Positions 46,476 to 55,318 of a stretch of 64,000 nt of DNA are shown here, in pieces (the stretch's first letter is position 1; each line of letters begins with the position of its first letter). The position numbers and the translations under genes were made by a program. Under the pieces are notes generated by a model. It worked only from the letters and a program-made list of their open reading frames with translations. It had not been told where the DNA came from and did not search any database. Origin of the DNA: Tessaracoccus defluvii (GTDB taxonomy: Bacteria > Actinomycetota > Actinomycetes > Propionibacteriales > Propionibacteriaceae); contig NZ_CP060789.1 of assembly GCF_014489575.1 (NCBI RefSeq), positions 1,550,001-1,614,000 of the forward strand. The letters run 5' to 3'.

Positions 46476-48376
46476 GGGCGACCACCCACACCCCCGTCGA
46501 GGAGCTCGAGACCGACGACGAGCACGAGACCCCGTGGTGGGCTGACCGCGCCGTCCTGATCCCCATCGCCTCGGGGGTCGCGTTCGTCGCCGGGCTGGCC
46601 TGTGAGTGGTCCGGCGCCCAGAGCGCGGCGCTGGTGCTGTTCTGGGTCGGTCTGCTGCTCGGGGCCTCCACGTTCGTCCCCGGTGCGCTGCGCAAGCTCG
46701 CCACGGGCAAGCTCGGCATCGCGCTCCTCATGACGATGAGCGCCACCGGCGCGGTCATCCTCGGCCACGTGGAGGAGGCCGCGGCCCTGGCCTTCCTCTA
46801 CTCCATCGCCGAGGCCTTGGAGGACCGGGCGATGGACCGGGCGCGTGCCGGGCTGCGCGCGCTGCTCAAGCTCGTGCCCCAGAGCGCCACCGTCCTCACC
46901 GACGGCCATAGCGCGAGCGTCCCGGCCCGTGACCTGGCCGCGGGGCAGGTCATGCTGATCAGGCCCGGTGAGCGCATCGCCACCGACGGCATCGTCCGCA
47001 GCGGGCACAGCAGCGTGGACACCTCGGCGATCACCGGTGAGTCCATCCCCGTCGAGGTCGGCCCCGGTGATGAGGTGTCTGCCGGGGCGATCAACGCCGC
47101 CGGAGCCCTGCAGGTCGAGGCGACCGCGCCCGGCACCGACAACTCCCTGACCACGATCGTGAGCCTGGTCGAACGCGCCCAGGCCGAGAAGGGGCAACGC
47201 GCCCGGCTGGCCGACCGCATCGCCCGTCCGCTCGTGCCCGGCGTCCTGGTCCTGGCCGTGCTGGTCGCGCTCATCGGCTCACTCGCCGGTGACCCGCAGA
47301 CCTGGATCACCCGCGCCCTGGTGGTGCTCGTGGCCGCCTCCCCGTGTGCGCTGGCGATCGCGGTGCCGATCACCGTGGTCTCCGCGGTCGGCTCGGCCAG
47401 CAAGTTCGGCGTCATCATCAAGAGCGGTGCCATCTTCGAACGATTCGGGGACATCGGGCACGTCGCCTTCGACAAGACCGGGACCCTGACCCGCAACCAG
47501 CCCACCGTCACCGCCGTCGTCCCCGCCGCCGACGTCACCGAGCAACAGGTCCTGGCCTGGGCCGCCGCGCTCGAGCAGCACAGCACCCACCCCCTCGCCA
47601 CCGCCATCACCCACGCCGCCCCCACAATCCCCGCCGCCCAGGGCACCACCGAGGAAGCCGGCCACGGAATCCACGGCACCGTCGACGGCGCCGTAGTGCT
47701 GGTCGGCAGCCCCCGCTGGGTCGACCCCGGCGACCTCACCTACCGGGTCCGTGACCTGGAGGCCCAGGGGATGACGGTCGTCGTCGTCCACCGCGACGGC
47801 GCGGTCGCCGGGGCGATCGGGGTGCGTGACGAGCTCCGTCCCGAGGTCCCCGAGGTCATCACGACCCTGGCGGGCCAGGGCATCGACGTCACGATGCTGA
47901 CCGGAGACAACGAGCGCACCGCCCGCGCCCTCGCGGCCCAGGCCGGCATCAGCGACGTGCGCGCCGAGCTGCGCCCCGAAGGCAAGTCCGCCGCCGTGGG
48001 CGAGCTCAGCGTGCGCCGGCCCACCGCGATGATCGGTGACGGCATCAACGACGCCCCCGCCCTGGCCGCGGCCGACGTCGGGATCGCGATGGGAGCCACC
48101 GGCTCCGACGCCGCGATCGAGTCCGCCGACATCGCCTTCACCGGCCAGGACCTGCGCCTGCTGCCCCAGGCCATCGCCCACGCCCGACGCGGACGGCGCA
48201 TCGTCAACCAGAACATCGTCCTGTCACTGCTCATCATCGCCGCGCTGCCACCCCTGGCCATCACCGGCGTCCTGGGCCTGGCCGCCGTCGTACTCATCCA
48301 CGAAGTCGCCGAGGTCCTGGTCATCCTCAACGGCCTGCGCGCCGCACGCACCCACCAGCCCACGCGCGGACACTGA
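46472..48376 (+). CDS. ctpG: Heavy-metal P1B-type ATPase, CtpG-like
   Basis: 634 aa. No N-terminal HMA domain. TGES actuator motif (SAITGESIPV), membrane metal site SPCALAIAVP, phosphorylation site DKTGTLT, nucleotide-binding HP (STHPLA), GDGINDAPAL, and a last helix with LIHEVAEVLVILNG. The SPC motif and the coupling to cmtR match mycobacterial CtpG, whose gene is under CmtR. It would export Cd(II), Pb(II) or Zn(II) from the cytosol. Start ATG overlaps cmtR by 4 bp. Confidence 0.88.
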   Translation: MRATTHTPVEELETDDEHETPWWADRAVLIPIASGVAFVAGLACEWSGAQSAALVLFWVGLLLGASTFVPGALRKLATGKLGIALLMTMSATGAVILGHVEEAAALAFLYSIAEALEDRAMDRARAGLRALLKLVPQSATVLTDGHSASVPARDLAAGQVMLIRPGERIATDGIVRSGHSSVDTSAITGESIPVEVGPGDEVSAGAINAAGALQVEATAPGTDNSLTTIVSLVERAQAEKGQRARLADRIARPLVPGVLVLAVLVALIGSLAGDPQTWITRALVVLVAASPCALAIAVPITVVSAVGSASKFGVIIKSGAIFERFGDIGHVAFDKTGTLTRNQPTVTAVVPAADVTEQQVLAWAAALEQHSTHPLATAITHAAPTIPAAQGTTEEAGHGIHGTVDGAVVLVGSPRWVDPGDLTYRVRDLEAQGMTVVVVHRDGAVAGAIGVRDELRPEVPEVITTLAGQGIDVTMLTGDNERTARALAAQAGISDVRAELRPEGKSAAVGELSVRRPTAMIGDGINDAPALAAADVGIAMGATGSDAAIESADIAFTGQDLRLLPQAIAHARRGRRIVNQNIVLSLLIIAALPPLAITGVLGLAAVVLIHEVAEVLVILNGLRAARTHQPTRGH

Positions 48377-48442
48377 CCCCCGCGGACCAACGCGGCCCCA
48401 CTGACCCACCGCCGGCGGTCCGGCGCGCCCTGAAAGGCACCG

Positions 48443-49048
48443 ATGGAACTGCTCACCCCGATCCTGCAGGCGATCGGCCTGTTCGTGGCCACGAACATCG
48501 ACGACATCATCGTCCTGTCCCTCTTCTACGCCCGCGGCGCCGGCCAGCGGGGCACCACCCGCAAGATCCTGCTCGGCCAGTACCTCGGCTTCGGGGGCAT
48601 CCTGCTCGCCGCCGTGGTGATCTCCCTCGGGGCCCGCAGCTTCCTGCCCGAGGACGCCCTGCCCTACTTCGGGCTCATCCCCCTCGCCCTGGGCCTCTAC
48701 GCGGCATGGCGAGCGTGGCGCAACCGCGGTGACGACGACGATGACGAGGCCAAGGTCGCCGACAAGCAGGTCGGAGTCCTGACCGTGGCCGCCGTGACGT
48801 TCGCCAACGGCGGAGACAACATCGGGGTCTACGTCCCCGTCTTCGCCACCGCGTCCACCACCGCGATCATCGCCTACTGCCTCGTCTTCCTCGCCCTGGT
48901 CGGCCTCCTCGTCCTCGCAGCCAAGTACGTCGCCACCCGCCGGCCCATCGCCGAGATCCTCGAACGCTGGGAACACATCCTCTTCCCGCTGGTCCTCATC
49001 GGCCTCGGCATCGTCATCCTCCTCGAGGGCGGCGCCTTCGGCTTGTAG
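48443..49048 (+). CDS. cadD: CadD-type cadmium resistance transporter (copy 2)
   Basis: 201 aa paralogue of the product at 41.2 kb, with ATNIDDIIVLSLFYARG, an acidic loop of five Asp, NGGDNIGVYVPVF and ERWEHILFPLVLIGLG. It follows ctpG by 66 bp and is presumably the third gene of the CmtR-regulated operon. It is the last metal gene before the transposon. Confidence 0.9.
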   Translation: MELLTPILQAIGLFVATNIDDIIVLSLFYARGAGQRGTTRKILLGQYLGFGGILLAAVVISLGARSFLPEDALPYFGLIPLALGLYAAWRAWRNRGDDDDDEAKVADKQVGVLTVAAVTFANGGDNIGVYVPVFATASTTAIIAYCLVFLALVGLLVLAAKYVATRRPIAEILERWEHILFPLVLIGLGIVILLEGGAFGL

Positions 49049-49176
49049 CTCACGCCCGCGGCGCCCGACATCACTGGAAATTCAACGACGACTGACAGAA
49101 CGTCGCGGTCCTCGGGAGCAAACGCTGTTACCTCTTCTGCGGCGGGAGGGGGAGGTCTGCGGCATGAGCATTGACC

Positions 49177-49284
49177 GTCCCGTAAGTGGAACCCTCACCG
49201 GACACCACCGCTACTTATCGAGAGGAACGACGGCACGCCTGGCGGGCTGTCCCGTAAGACCCGTCCGGTGAACTGTCCGGTGAA
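49177..49284. repeat. Short repeats upstream of the resolvase (candidate res/transposase sites)
   Basis: GTCCCGTAAG occurs at 49177-49186 and 49249-49258. GTCCGGTGAA occurs at 49263-49272 and 49275-49284, with an inverted copy of its core (TCACCGGAC) at 49195-49203. Such clustered short repeats before a serine resolvase gene are typical of resolution sites and transposon ends. Confidence 0.5.
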
Positions 49285-49319
49285 GGGAGGCTATATGACA
49301 CACTGGGGAGCATGTCCCC

Positions 49320-49907
49320 TTGAAGGTCGGCTATGCCCGAGTCTCCACCGACGAGCAGGACCTGACCGCGCAGCGTGACGGACTCGCGGCGTTCGGCGTC
49401 GATCCCAAGCGCATCTACGTCGATCACGGGCTCACGGGCCGCAACGCCGACCGTGAGGGCCTGCGGCAGGCGCTGGCTGCCTGTCGGGACGGCGATACGT
49501 TCGTGGTCACCAAGCTCGATCGGCTGGCGCGTTCAGTCCGTGATGCCCACCAGATCGCCGACGACCTCGCGGCGCGGGAAGTGAAGCTGAGCATCGCCGG
49601 ATCGGTGTACGACCCGACCGACCCGATGGGGAAACTGTTGTTCAACGTGCTGGCGATGGTCGCCGAGTTCGAAGCCGACCTCATCCGTGCCCGCACCCGC
49701 GAGGGGATGAAGGTCGCCAAGGCCAAGGGCCGGCTGCGCGGGAAGTCACCGAAACTCACCCCCCGGCAAGAAGCTCACCTCGTCCAGCTACATGCCGCCG
49801 ACGAGCACACCGTGGGCGAGCTGGCCGAGCTGTTCAGCGTGGGCCGCTCCACGGTCTACCGCGCCCTTCAGCGCGCCGAGCGCGGGCGCGAGAACGCCTT
49901 GCAGTAG
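49320..49907 (+). CDS. Serine recombinase (resolvase/invertase family)
   Basis: 195 aa. KVGYARVSTDEQDLTAQRDGL with the catalytic Ser, TKLDRLARSVRD, then MAVEFEADLIRARTREGM-like helix E (MVAEFEADLIRART) and a C-terminal HTH (VGELAELFSVGRSTVYRAL). Resolves cointegrates. The written start is TTG 49320. An ATG at 49312 would read through only if the CCCC at 49316-49319 had one more C, giving MSPLKVGYARVS, which fits the error pattern seen elsewhere. Confidence 0.9.
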   Translation: MKVGYARVSTDEQDLTAQRDGLAAFGVDPKRIYVDHGLTGRNADREGLRQALAACRDGDTFVVTKLDRLARSVRDAHQIADDLAAREVKLSIAGSVYDPTDPMGKLLFNVLAMVAEFEADLIRARTREGMKVAKAKGRLRGKSPKLTPRQEAHLVQLHAADEHTVGELAELFSVGRSTVYRALQRAERGRENALQ

Positions 49908-49914
49908 GTGCGTC

Positions 49915-51311
49915 GTGGACGCTCGAGCGCGGTGGCGAATCCTCAGGCTCCACGTCGAGGACCAGGTGCCCCTCGCGCGCTTAGCTCGCGAGACCGATGT
50001 TGGGCTGCGGACCCTGGAGCGCTGGCACGCCCGCTACCGCGCCGACGGCTACGCCGGACTGGAGACAGCCTCGCGAGCGGACACCGGCTCCCGCCGCCTT
50101 CCGCCCGACCTCGTCCACCTGATCGAGGGCCTGGCACTGAGCAAGCCGCGGCCGGCCATCGCCACCATCCACCGCAAAGTCACCGGCATCTGCGCCGCCC
50201 GGAGATGGCCGGTCCCCTCCTACTCGGTGGTGTGGGACATCGTGCGGACCCTGGATCCCGGCATGGTCACCCTCGCCCTGGAGGGCGCAGCGTCCTACCG
50301 CGACAAGCACGAGCTGGTGCTACGCCGGCAAGCAGAGCTGCCCTACGCGATGTGGCAATCCGATCACACCATGCTCGACATCCTGGTGGTGGGCACCGAC
50401 GGCAAGCCCGCACGGCCATGGCTGACAACGATCCTCGACGACTGCTCCCGGGCGGTCTGCGGCTACACAGTCTTCCTGGGCGCACCGTCGGCGATGAACA
50501 CCGCCCTGGCGCTGCGCCAAGCGATCTGGCACAAGACCGACCCGGCCTGGCCGATGTGCGGCCTGCCCGACGTGCTCTACGTCGACCACGGCAGCGACTT
50601 CACCAGTGACCAGCTCGCCCACACCGCCGTCGACCTCCACATCCGACTGATCCACTCCACCGTCGCCCGACCCCAGGGACGGGCAAGATCGAGCGGTTCT
50701 TCGGCACCATCAACACCGAGCTACTCGCCACCCTGCCCGGACACATCACCGAAGGGCACCCCTGGCCGACACCGAAACTGTCCCTGGCCGCCCTCGATAG
50801 CGCCCTGGAGGCGTTCGTGGCCACCTACAACGACCGCACGCACAGCGAGCTCGGAACCTCCCCGCGCAGCGCGTGGATCGCCGATGGCTGGCTGCCCCGA
50901 ATGCCCGAGAGCCTGGAAGACCTCGACAGACTGCTGTTGACCGTCGCCAAGACCCGCGTCGTGCGCCGCGATGGCATCCGCTTCCAGGGCCTGCGCTACG
51001 TCGCGCCAACTCTGGCCGGCTACGTCGGACGCTCGGTCGTGATCCGCTACGACCCCCGCGACATCACCGAGATCCGCGTCTTCGATCACGACGAATTCGT
51101 CTGCAAGGCCGTCAACCAAGAGCACCACGACCAGAAGGTCAGCCTCAAGGAGATCCAGGCCGCGCGCAGCGCCCGCCGCCGGGCGCTGCGAGCCGGCATC
51201 AACGAACGCATCGCCCTCGTGGCCGCACCTACCGAGACGCCACGGATCACCGAAGCACCGGCTCCGGCGCCGAGGTCGGCGTTGAAGATCTACAAGGAGG
51301 ACCTCAGGTGA
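49915..51311 (+). CDS. TniA-type DDE transposase (frame break near 50682)
   Basis: Joined length 465 aa from GTG 49915. N-terminal helix-turn-helix region (VPLARLARETDVGLRTLERW). Catalytic core: D in QSDHTMLDILVV, D in YVDHGSDFTS and E in RGKIERFFGTIN. The break is at GGG 50681-50683 (or the CCCC at 50671); one base restores the core Glu and the Mu-transposase C-terminal beta domain. The stop overlaps the GTG of the ATPase gene. As written the enzyme would lack its catalytic Glu and be inactive. Confidence 0.88.
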
Positions 51312-52126
51312 GCCAGCGCTTCATCGTCACCAAGGAGCACCGCCGCTTCACCGAGTTCGCCGACGCCGTGCGCCGCGGGCACACCATCGGTTTGTGCTTC
51401 GGATCAGCCGGCGTAGGAAAGACACTCTCCGCGCGCCGCTACGCACACTACGAGAAGGCTCATGACCTGCTGACCTACTGGGGGCCGCGCTCCGACAACG
51501 ACGCCAAGATCTACGCCGCCTTGAACCGGAGCCGCACCGTGCTCTACACCCCCAGCGTGCTGACCACCCCGCGGACCCTGAAGGACGAGCTGACCCAAGC
51601 CATCACCCGTACCAACATGTGCATCGAGCAGCACCTCGTACCTCCCGGCACGGCCACTCCCGAGGCCTGGGGATGGCGACACGGCAGGAACTACGTGGAG
51701 CTGATCATCGTCGACGAGGCCGAACGACTGCGTCCCGCCGCTCTGGAACTGCTGCGCGATCGCTACGACCGCGACGACATCGCCCTGATCCTGATCGGCA
51801 TGCCCGGCCTGGAGAAGCAGTTCAGCCACTACCCCCAGTTCTACAGCCGCGTCGGCTTCGCCCACCAGTACCGGCCCCTGGGACAAGACGAACTGCTGTT
51901 CGTCCTCGAGCGACACTGGCGATCCCTCGGCAAGACCCTCGACCCCGACGACTTCACCGACGCCCAAGCCATCGCAGCCATCGCACGGATCACCCGCGGC
52001 AACTTCCGGCTCCTCGAACGCCTCTTCCCCCAGATCCAGCGGGTCCTGAAGATCAACGAACTCGACACCATCACCAACGACGTCATCGAAGCCGCACAGA
52101 GCACCCTGGTCATCGGTGTCACCTGA
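51308..52126 (+). CDS. TniB-like transposition helper ATPase
   Basis: 272 aa from GTG 51308 with AAGGAGG upstream. Walker A CFGSAGVGKTLSARRY, Walker B LIIVDEAERL, sensor region LILIGMPGLEKQ and a C-terminal AAA lid (ITRGNFRLLERLF). AAA+ regulator that directs the TniA transposase to target DNA. Confidence 0.9.
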   Translation: MSQRFIVTKEHRRFTEFADAVRRGHTIGLCFGSAGVGKTLSARRYAHYEKAHDLLTYWGPRSDNDAKIYAALNRSRTVLYTPSVLTTPRTLKDELTQAITRTNMCIEQHLVPPGTATPEAWGWRHGRNYVELIIVDEAERLRPAALELLRDRYDRDDIALILIGMPGLEKQFSHYPQFYSRVGFAHQYRPLGQDELLFVLERHWRSLGKTLDPDDFTDAQAIAAIARITRGNFRLLERLFPQIQRVLKINELDTITNDVIEAAQSTLVIGVT

Positions 52127-52317
52127 CCCCGCCACGAAGCGACCGAAGAACCCCGCCATTCAGCAGACGAAGTCACATCGTGCCCTCCGCCGACGCAGGT
52201 GATCGGTGCGGTTCCACAACGTCGTGCGCCTGCCGTAGCGGTCGCCTCGGAAGCCGTTTTCGGGCGGCGTGGGGGTAATGTGCCTCAACAGTCGCACTAC
52301 CGAACGAGGGAGACTGT

Positions 52318-54266
52318 GTGAGTTACGCCGATCCGCAACGACCGGTCAAGGTGGGTTTCGGCCCCGGGCACGACGCCTGCTCAAGCAGGTGGAAGAAACC
52401 TACCCCCATGGGATCCACCCCGCGCTCGTTCCGGGGATCGGCGTAGAAGAGCAGCGTAACCGCTACGGCACTGACAAGGTCGTCTTCGGCGTCACGGGCG
52501 CCCTGATCCTCGCTTTCATCGCCTGGGGTGTCATCTCGACCGACAGCCTGTCCGCCGCGTCGACGGCGGCTCTGAACTGGACGCTGATGAACGTCGGCTG
52601 GCTGTTCACCGGCCTGGTGGCCGTGATCCTGGTGTTCATGCTCTCCATGGCGGCGAGCCGCTACGGCAACATCCCGCTGGGCAAGGACGACGAGAAGCCC
52701 GAATACCGCAAGTTCTCGTGGATCGCCATGATGTTCTCCGCCGGGATCGGGATCGGCATCATCTTCTTCGGCCCGCTGGAGCCTCTGACCTACTACCAGT
52801 CACCCGCACCCGGCGGTCCAGCCGCCGAGACGCCGGAGGCCGCCGTCAAGGCGTTGGCGCAGACTTTCTTCCACTGGGGCGTGGGTCCGTGGGCCATCTA
52901 CGGCCTGGTCGGGGCCGCCGTGGCCTATGGCGCGTTCCGGCGCGGCCGGGTGCCGCTGATGAGCTCGATCCTGGTGGCGTTGGTCGGGCAGAAGCGGGCC
53001 GACGGGACCGTCGGCAGGCTGGTCGACATGTTCGCCATCGTCGCCACTCTGTTCGGCACCTCCGCCTCGCTGGGCATCGGCGCCATGCAGATCGGCCGCG
53101 GCGTCGAGATCGTCGCGGGCATCGGCGAGCTGCCCAACGCGGCGCTGATCGCCATCATCGCAATCCTCACCGCATGCTTCATCGCGTCCGCCGTCTCGGG
53201 CATCGGGCGCGGCATCCGTTGGCTCTCCAACATCAACATGGTGTTGGCGCTGTCGCTGACGGTGTTCATCTTCGTTGCCGGCCCGACGCTGTTCATCCTG
53301 AACCTCTGGCCTGCCGCCATCATGGACTACGCCCAGAACTTCTTCGGCATGCTGGGCCTCGGGCCGGCGCACGGCAGCGAGGCCGCCGCGTTCGTCGGGT
53401 CGTGGACGGTGTTCTACTGGGCGTGGTGGATCTCCTGGTCCCCCTTCGTCGGCATCTTCCTCGCCAGGATCTCCCGCGGCCGGACGCTCCGCGAGTTCGT
53501 CATCTACGTGATCACCATGCCGACGTTGGTGTGCATCCTCACGTTCGGGGTGCTGGGTGGAACCAGCATCTGGCTCCGGCAGCAGGGCGACGGGATCTCG
53601 GCCGATGGACCGGCGGAGGAGATGTTCTTCCACGTGCTCGGCACACTGCCCCTGAGCCAGATCACCCCCGTGCTCGGCATGGTGATCATCGCCATCTTCT
53701 TCATCACGTCCGCCGACTCGGCCTCCGTCGTGATGGGCACCCTGTCGCAGCGGGGCAAGTCGGATCCGTCGAAGCCGGTCACCATCTTCTGGGGCCTCGC
53801 GATGATGGGCATCGCCGTGGTGATGCTGCTCGTCGGCGGCGGCGACGCCCTCAACGGCCTGCAGAACATGATCATCGTCACCGCCATCCCGTTCACGCTG
53901 ATCCTCGTCGCGATGATGCTGTCGTTCGCCAAGGACCTGAACTCCGATCCTGCGGTGATCCGCCGTCGCTTCGCCATGTCGGCGCTCAAGGAGGCCGTCA
54001 TGAAGGGCGTGGACCAGTACGGCGACAACTTCAGCCTCTCCATCCAGGAGGCGCCGGAGGGTGAGGGTGCAGGAGCCGACTTCGACTCGCACGACGCCGA
54101 GGTCACCGACTGGTACCAGCGGACCGATGAGGAGGGCGACCCCGTCGACTACGACTATGCGACCGGCACCTACGCGGACGGGTGGACCCCCGAGGGTGAG
54201 ACGGCAGAGGACGCCGACACCATGTCGGACGCCCCCGCAGAGGACGAGGTCGACGACCGGGGCTGA
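52318..54266 (+). CDS. BCCT family transporter (frame break near 52363)
   Basis: Joined length 649 aa from GTG 52318 (SYADPQRPVKVGFGP). One base in CCCC 52362-52365 joins it to RARRLLKQVEETYP and the body. Twelve hydrophobic segments, GIGIIFFGPLEPL, and the BCCT signature FYWAWWISWSPFVGIFLAR. Sodium- or proton-coupled uptake of betaine, carnitine or choline; the long acidic C-terminal tail (residues ~560-649) may be an osmosensing or regulatory part. Not in an obvious operon. Confidence 0.9.
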
Positions 54267-54311
54267 GCCCTCCGGTTGCTAGCCTGCGGCCTTCCCCCTG
54301 AGGAGGTCCCG

Positions 54312-55316
54312 ATGCACCACCGCACAGCCGCCACGCTCGTCGCCGCAGCCCTGCTCCTGTCCGGCTGCGGCGCCCAGGACTCCCCCGGCGGCTGGACGGT
54401 CGCCTCGGCCCTGGCCCAGCTGCCCGCCGGCACGACGGCGGACGACTACGTCATCACCATGGCCGACCTGGCTGCGGCGCTCGAGCAGGCTGGCGCGGAG
54501 CAGGGCGACAGCGCCGAGGCAGTCGCCGGCTGGCTGCCCGCCCTCACCAGAGGTGAGGCCGCCTCCCCCGAGGGCGCCGCCGTCCTGATCCCCGTACCCG
54601 ACGACGTCGCCCGCCTCCATCCCGCAGACTTCGCCACCATCACCGGGTTCCACCTGGGACAGGCGACGAGCTTCGCCCACATCGGCGCCCCGCCCTCCTC
54701 GTTCACCGTCTTCGACGGGCTCGGCGACGGCGCCCTCGCCGGCAGCCTGATTCCCCTGGACGGGGGCATCTACACCGACATCGACGGCGAGGACGGGGTG
54801 CCGGACTTCACTGCCGAGGACGCGCTGAGCCAGGTGCGGCGGCCGACACGCTTCGCCGAGGACGGCGGTGCCGTGGCCATGTCGTCGCAGACGCCGACGC
54901 TGCGGGAGTGGCTCGACGGGGCGGGCACCCTCGCCGACGACGAGGCCCTCGCCGATGTCGCGGGTGCCCTGGACCGGGTCGGCGTCGTCTCGGCGTTGCT
55001 GACCGCGCCGCGCACCGCAGCCGCGTCACCGGGCATGCCGGAGACCGCCTTCGACACGATCGGGCTCGGCTGGTCCGCCGGGAAGGTGTACGTCGTCTAC
55101 CGGTTCGCGGCCGCCCCCGATGCCGGACAGCTCGAGGCACTGTGGCGGGACACGACGCTGCTGACCGGCGCGACAGTCTCGGAGTTCGTCCTGGTCGACG
55201 GCGTCGCCGTCGACGGGAACGTCGCCACCGTCACCCTCAGCCCGGCGGAGGGACGCTCCGTCGGAGCGCCACTGAACTTCCTGATGAGCGGCGAGCCGCT
55301 GCTGACCAGCCCCTGA
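54312..55316 (+). CDS. Secreted lipoprotein of unknown function
   Basis: 334 aa from ATG 54312 after AGGAGG. Signal peptide HHRTAATLVAAALLLSGCG with the lipobox LLSGC. The mature part is acidic and Ala/Gly-rich with mixed alpha/beta content. No named domain recognised. Exported and anchored to the membrane. It is convergent with the radical SAM gene, 2 bp between stops. Confidence 0.75.
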   Translation: MHHRTAATLVAAALLLSGCGAQDSPGGWTVASALAQLPAGTTADDYVITMADLAAALEQAGAEQGDSAEAVAGWLPALTRGEAASPEGAAVLIPVPDDVARLHPADFATITGFHLGQATSFAHIGAPPSSFTVFDGLGDGALAGSLIPLDGGIYTDIDGEDGVPDFTAEDALSQVRRPTRFAEDGGAVAMSSQTPTLREWLDGAGTLADDEALADVAGALDRVGVVSALLTAPRTAAASPGMPETAFDTIGLGWSAGKVYVVYRFAAAPDAGQLEALWRDTTLLTGATVSEFVLVDGVAVDGNVATVTLSPAEGRSVGAPLNFLMSGEPLLTSP

Positions 55317-55318
55317 CC

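Larger units (their letters stand above)
49177..52126 (+). mobile_element. Tn552/Tn402-like transposon: resolvase, TniA-type transposase, TniB-type ATPase
   Basis: Three same-strand genes (resolvase, 465 aa DDE transposase, 272 aa ATP-binding protein) match the Tn552 family, whose transposase and helper are about 480 and 271 aa. No tniQ. Left-end repeats are visible, but I find no matching inverted end after 52126, so the right end may be lost or degenerate. No passenger gene lies inside; the metal genes are outside to the left. Confidence 0.7.
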
